Translations under genes and position numbers: made by a program
Notes under the pieces: model-generated
Databases searched by the model: none
What the model was told of the DNA's origin: nothing
Seen by the model: only the letters and a program-made list of their open reading frames with translations
DNA from: Benincasa hispida
Taxonomy: Eukaryota; Streptophyta; Magnoliopsida; Cucurbitales; Cucurbitaceae
Direction: 5' to 3'
DNA length: 64,000 nt
Assembly (NCBI RefSeq): GCF_009727055.1
Contig: NC_052354.1
Span: 53,862,960-53,926,959, forward strand
Part shown: positions 60,131-64,000 of the stretch, in pieces
How the letters are laid out: each line of letters opens with the position of its first letter
Position numbering within the stretch: position 1 is the stretch's first letter

Positions 60131-62874
60131 TTAGTCCAAAATCACTCATAACACTGAAATATTGTTTTAAGTTAAATTATTCAAATAATAATTTATGCAT
60201 TTCACTTTCTCATAATTACCTATAATTAAGAAAAAATTATATCTCCAAAATTCTTTTTTTTTAAAAAAAAAAAAAAAAAAAACAAACTAATAATATGAAA
60301 TAAATATTGTAATGCAAAATTAGGGTCTTATCTTGTCCCAATGTGGTTATTTATAGACAACAATAATAATCAATCCGACCTGTCACATTAATAGATTTAA
60401 TCAAGCTTATGTGGGTCCATTTGTGTAAAAATAAAAAAAGGTTTTTAAAATTTAATAATTTGTAAAAAGGACCAACTAATAATAATATCTTTTTAAAAAA
60501 ACGAGCAAAACAGTATCATTTCTGCCATAGGACTAAATCATGGCCAGAAGGGCAAACCTTGATTTATTATCATTCGATGGAATGGGGTTCTAATATGCTG
60601 TCTTCCCTTCAAATTCCAAAATATATATCTTTTTCTAAATAAAACAATTAAAAATTTTGATTGAACTTTTCTCAAAATACAACTGGGAGTGAGAAAATGT
60701 GAACTTGACATTAAAATTTATCGAAAACGAGCTATCACAAGTAAAGTTGCAAAAAATATATAGAGAGATCCGTTCAAATTTGTAATGTAATGAATTTTTT
60801 TATGCTAACTAAATTTTTATTAATCGGTAGTTGTACGTCTTCTTTCTCACGACTATTTAATTTAGTTTTTTTAGTTTTTTTCATTAAAAAAAATGAAAAA
60901 GACTCTTCTACATTTTACTAATTGAATTATGTTTTCGTCGTAAATGTATCAAATCATAAACTTAGTATATAAGTGGCAAAATCAATATGATCTTAAAATT
61001 TAAATTGAGAAACTATTATCCATGAACAAATTGATAAGTCACACACACAAAATTCAATTTAACAAAATGCCATAAATCTTATTGCGTACATGCCGAGAGT
61101 TAACTACAACATATGTCCAACAAGTTAAAAAAGATTAAAATTACAAATAAAAAAATCCCCGCCATTCATAAAATATAGTGGTGAAGAAAACTTTTTCTCA
61201 AAAAATAATAATAAATAAATAATGATAAAAAAAAAACTACTTAGATTGTCATTTATGTATTTAAGGTTGAATTTGATAGAGCTAAGAGTTTTGTAAATGA
61301 CTACTTTTAAATATAGAAAAATGATCCAAAATATTTATAAATATAAGAAAATGTTCTTGTATATCGATAATAAATACTGATAGATTATTATCATCTATCA
61401 CTAACAGACACTGATAGATATTGATAGATATTGATAATCTATACTATCAATATTTATCAATATTTATAAGACATGTGGTATTTTACTATATTTTAAAATA
61501 TTTTCGGTATTTTTTCATTTAAAACAATTTTCATTTTGTAAAACTAGATTTCACTAGTGTCTTTCTCCTTACACTTTGGGTGTGTAATATATGTTGGGGG
61601 TAATTTTGGACCTAACCAAAAAAAGGTTTAAAAATGGAAAAATAACACTAAGGTAATAGAAACAATGGTTGACAAAATAGAAACTAAATTTTAAAATTTT
61701 ATTTGAAAAAATAGCAAAATGTTTTCAAAATGGTAAAAGAAGCAAAATGATTTTTTAAAATAAATAATACTAATTAACAAATGTCCAAAGTACCCATGCA
61801 GACTAAGATGGATGAAAACCCATGTAACAACCTAAAACAAAACTAAAAAGAGCTAAACCAACACAAATGCACTGCAAGTATTTTACAGGTCGCTAATTAC
61901 ACACAAATATAGATACAAAAAAAGGAATAAAAAATATATATTACTGCAAAAATGGATTGGGTCAGGCACATTCTTCCAATTGGTGGAGGATTGCAACAGA
62001 AAACAAGATTATCATGGTGGTTTGTGGTTGAAGTAGAGAGTGAAATAAGAAGAGGAAAAAAGAAAAGAGGAGATGGATCTTGTTGGCATTCGACAATTGG
62101 TGACAGTATCACATAGAAGAGAATCGATTGAAGGAAAGAAAATCATAGATAGGTGTTGTATGGTTGCCGATTAGAGATTTATGAGCGAACAAAAAGAAAG
62201 AGAAAAATGAAGAAAAAAAAAAAAAAACACACATTAACCTACTGATGATAAGATATGTAGCAGCAACAATGGTAACAATAAAAGTGGGAAGAGAGAAAGA
62301 AGTTATAACCCATAGAGTTACATTTTTTCTACTTTTTCCTTTCTTTTATTCTTTTATTCTTTTATTCTTTTTTCCTTTATTGATTTGAATTATATTATAA
62401 TTGGATTCAAAAACAAAAGATAGAATTTCAATTTTTTGTTAAAATTTATTGTTTTTGAAAAATGAAGTCCAATTTTTTTATATTCATATAATTCTAATTA
62501 ATGTTTGACTTTTATACTTTTCCCTCTTAAAATTTTAAATTTACGAATTTCAAACTTTTTATTGACTTAAATGCAAAAATTTCAAATCTCGTAACAAAGA
62601 AATTTAAATTAATTATCTTTTCAATTATATCAGTTTTGACATTAAAGTACAAAATTAAAAGGAAACAAAATACAATAATTTGAGATAATTAATTTAAATT
62701 CACAAAATCTTGAAATATTATCATTAAGTCCAATGATATATTATTTATTATATTACATTTTAAAAAAATATAAATTATATAAATAGTAATAATATAAATG
62801 AAAAAAATGCATGAAATAAAAAATAGATAAACCGTGATAAGAATACAAATCTCTAAATGTATATAAAAAAAAAA
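60131..62874. other. AT-rich spacer with a palindromic GATAGATATTGATA block
   Basis: No gene is recognised. At about 61327-61500 the words ATATTTATAAATAT, CTGATAGATATTGATAGATA and AATATTTATCAATATTTATA form a loosely palindromic block, similar to small MITE-like repeats that are common in Cucumis-type genomes (recalled). The rest is simple sequence. Confidence 0.4.
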
Positions 62875-63830
62875 GGCCAAATCATAAAAAATGTCTCTAA
62901 ACTTTATATTCTGTGTCAAAAATATCCTTAAACTTTCAAAAGTTTTAAAAATGCCCTTAAACTTTTCAAAAGATTTCAAAAATACCCTTACTGTTAATTT
63001 TGGATGGAAACTATTAAAGTTTGTTTAAAAAATACGCCTAAATTTTCAAAAGTTTTAGAAATACCCTTAAACTTAACACAAAAAAAAAAAAAAAAAAAAT
63101 ACACTTCACCATTAGTATATGAATAGAAACCATTAATACCTCGTTGCAAAAATTACTCTAAATTACTCTAAAGTTTAAAAATATTCCTACCATTAATATG
63201 GTGATAAAATTTATTAGAAGTTTTATTAAGTTTGGAAGTAACCAACTTTAAAATAAATTATATAGATATCCTCATTTTTTCCATATAAATACTCTCATTT
63301 TTCTTCTCTTTTTTCAATTCTTACACCAAATTTCTCAGCAACTAAAATAAAAACCATAATTTTAAGTTATAACATAAAATTCCAAAAAATTCCAAAATCA
63401 AAATATCTACTTAAATACTAATGTACGACTTTGTTAAAGAAACATTTAAATCTTAAAATCCCTTGATGTTTCCATTTTTATTTATTATGATTTTTTTTAG
63501 TTAAAGTGTAAACATTTAACAAAAATGGAGAGTAAGAGGGTCCTGAAGAAGAGAGGGAAAAGGAAAGAAAAGAGAGAAGTAAAATGGTTTTAACAGTTTC
63601 TGTTCATATAAGTATTCTTTTAACATTTTTTTTAAGTTTGGGTATTTTTGACACTTTTGAACATTTAGGGGTATTATGACACGAAATACTAACAATTTTC
63701 ATCCAAAACTAACCGTAAGAGTATTTTTTAACTCATTTTAAAAGTTTAAGAGTATTTTTGAAACTTTTGAAAGTTCAAGATATTTTTAACCCAAAATATA
63801 AAGTTTAAGGGTATTTTGTATTATTTAACC
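62875..63830. mobile_element. Long-inverted-repeat non-autonomous element, copy 2
   Basis: The left arm begins GGCCAAATCATAAAAAATGT and the right arm ends GTATTTTGTATTATTTAACC. Phrases such as CCTTAAACTTTCAAAAGTTT recur reversed near the right end (AACTTTTGAAAGTTCAAG). The middle has TTAGTATATGAATAGAAACC and ACCTCGTTGCAAAAATTAC, which match copy 1 at 10845-11874 in order. The two copies differ by many substitutions and indels. No coding region is present. Confidence 0.65.
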
Positions 63831-64000
63831 TAAAAATTGAAAAAGAATTAGATAATTGAATCGATTCGAAATACAATGTTACGAGAAAATTGAATTTGAT
63901 AACAAAACAAATCGAAAAAGAATAAGATAGAATTGAATTTGATAAGAAAATGTATAAATAAATAAAAAAGAATAAGATAAATTGAATCTGATAACATAAG

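Noticed and set aside
61897..62112. Minus-strand 71-residue frame with a hydrophobic end
   Set aside because: Composition-driven, no signal or domain that I can support, and no flanking exons.
1..64000. tRNA, snoRNA or microRNA genes
   Set aside because: I scanned for tRNA-like B boxes and found none convincing; MITE hairpins could produce small RNAs but none can be called as a gene without a covariance-model or small-RNA search.

Overview
This is a window of nuclear plant DNA: strongly AT-rich, gene-poor and full of transposon debris. It holds one long intron-containing gene and no bacterial-type gene organisation. The copia-type gag/pol relics and the predicted protein look like sequences I associate with Cucurbitaceae (cucumber, melon or gourd type). 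A eudicot is near certain; the family is an inference from recalled similarity.

The only intact protein-coding gene lies on the plus strand at 24473-32724. It has 24 coding exons, all with GT-AG introns, which join in one frame to a 1,420-residue full-size ABCG (PDR-type) transporter. The best match I recognise is ABCG32/PEC1, the epidermal plasma-membrane exporter needed for cutin and cuticle formation. A short uORF and a start-stop uORF lie just upstream.

Left flank (1-24 kb): a decayed plastid 16S rRNA insert (985-1345); a hAT-type MITE with a perfect 8-bp target duplication (5443-6053); an LTR relic (about 9600-10105); a 1-kb long-inverted-repeat element (10845-11874) with a second copy at 62875-63830; a deleted copia element (12695-15495) carrying another hAT MITE inside its RNase H relic; an antisense RNase H relic (16490-17035); a CACTA element with a Ulp1-protease exon relic (17310-19571); and two of three copies of a small GGCAAATTGC-ended MITE.

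Right flank (33-64 kb): a decayed hAT-like unit with an ACGATCG minisatellite (34.2-34.8 kb), a long-TIR MULE-like MITE (35046-35719), the third small MITE, then a 15.7-kb nest of LTR retrotransposons (40845-56496). In the nest, copia B (minus strand, LTRs at both outer ends) was entered by copia A (LTR 50731-52669, pol to about 44690). A's leader was entered by solo LTR D (47055-48553, 5-bp target duplication). B's 3' tail holds solo LTR E (41230-44095), which contains about 14 copies of a 72-bp minisatellite. A deletion removed most of both reverse transcriptases and fused A to B near 44.5-44.7 kb. From 56.5 to 62.9 kb I see almost only AT-rich spacer.

Apart from the transporter, nothing here looks able to make a functional protein; the retroelement and transposon coding relics carry stops, frameshifts and deletions.
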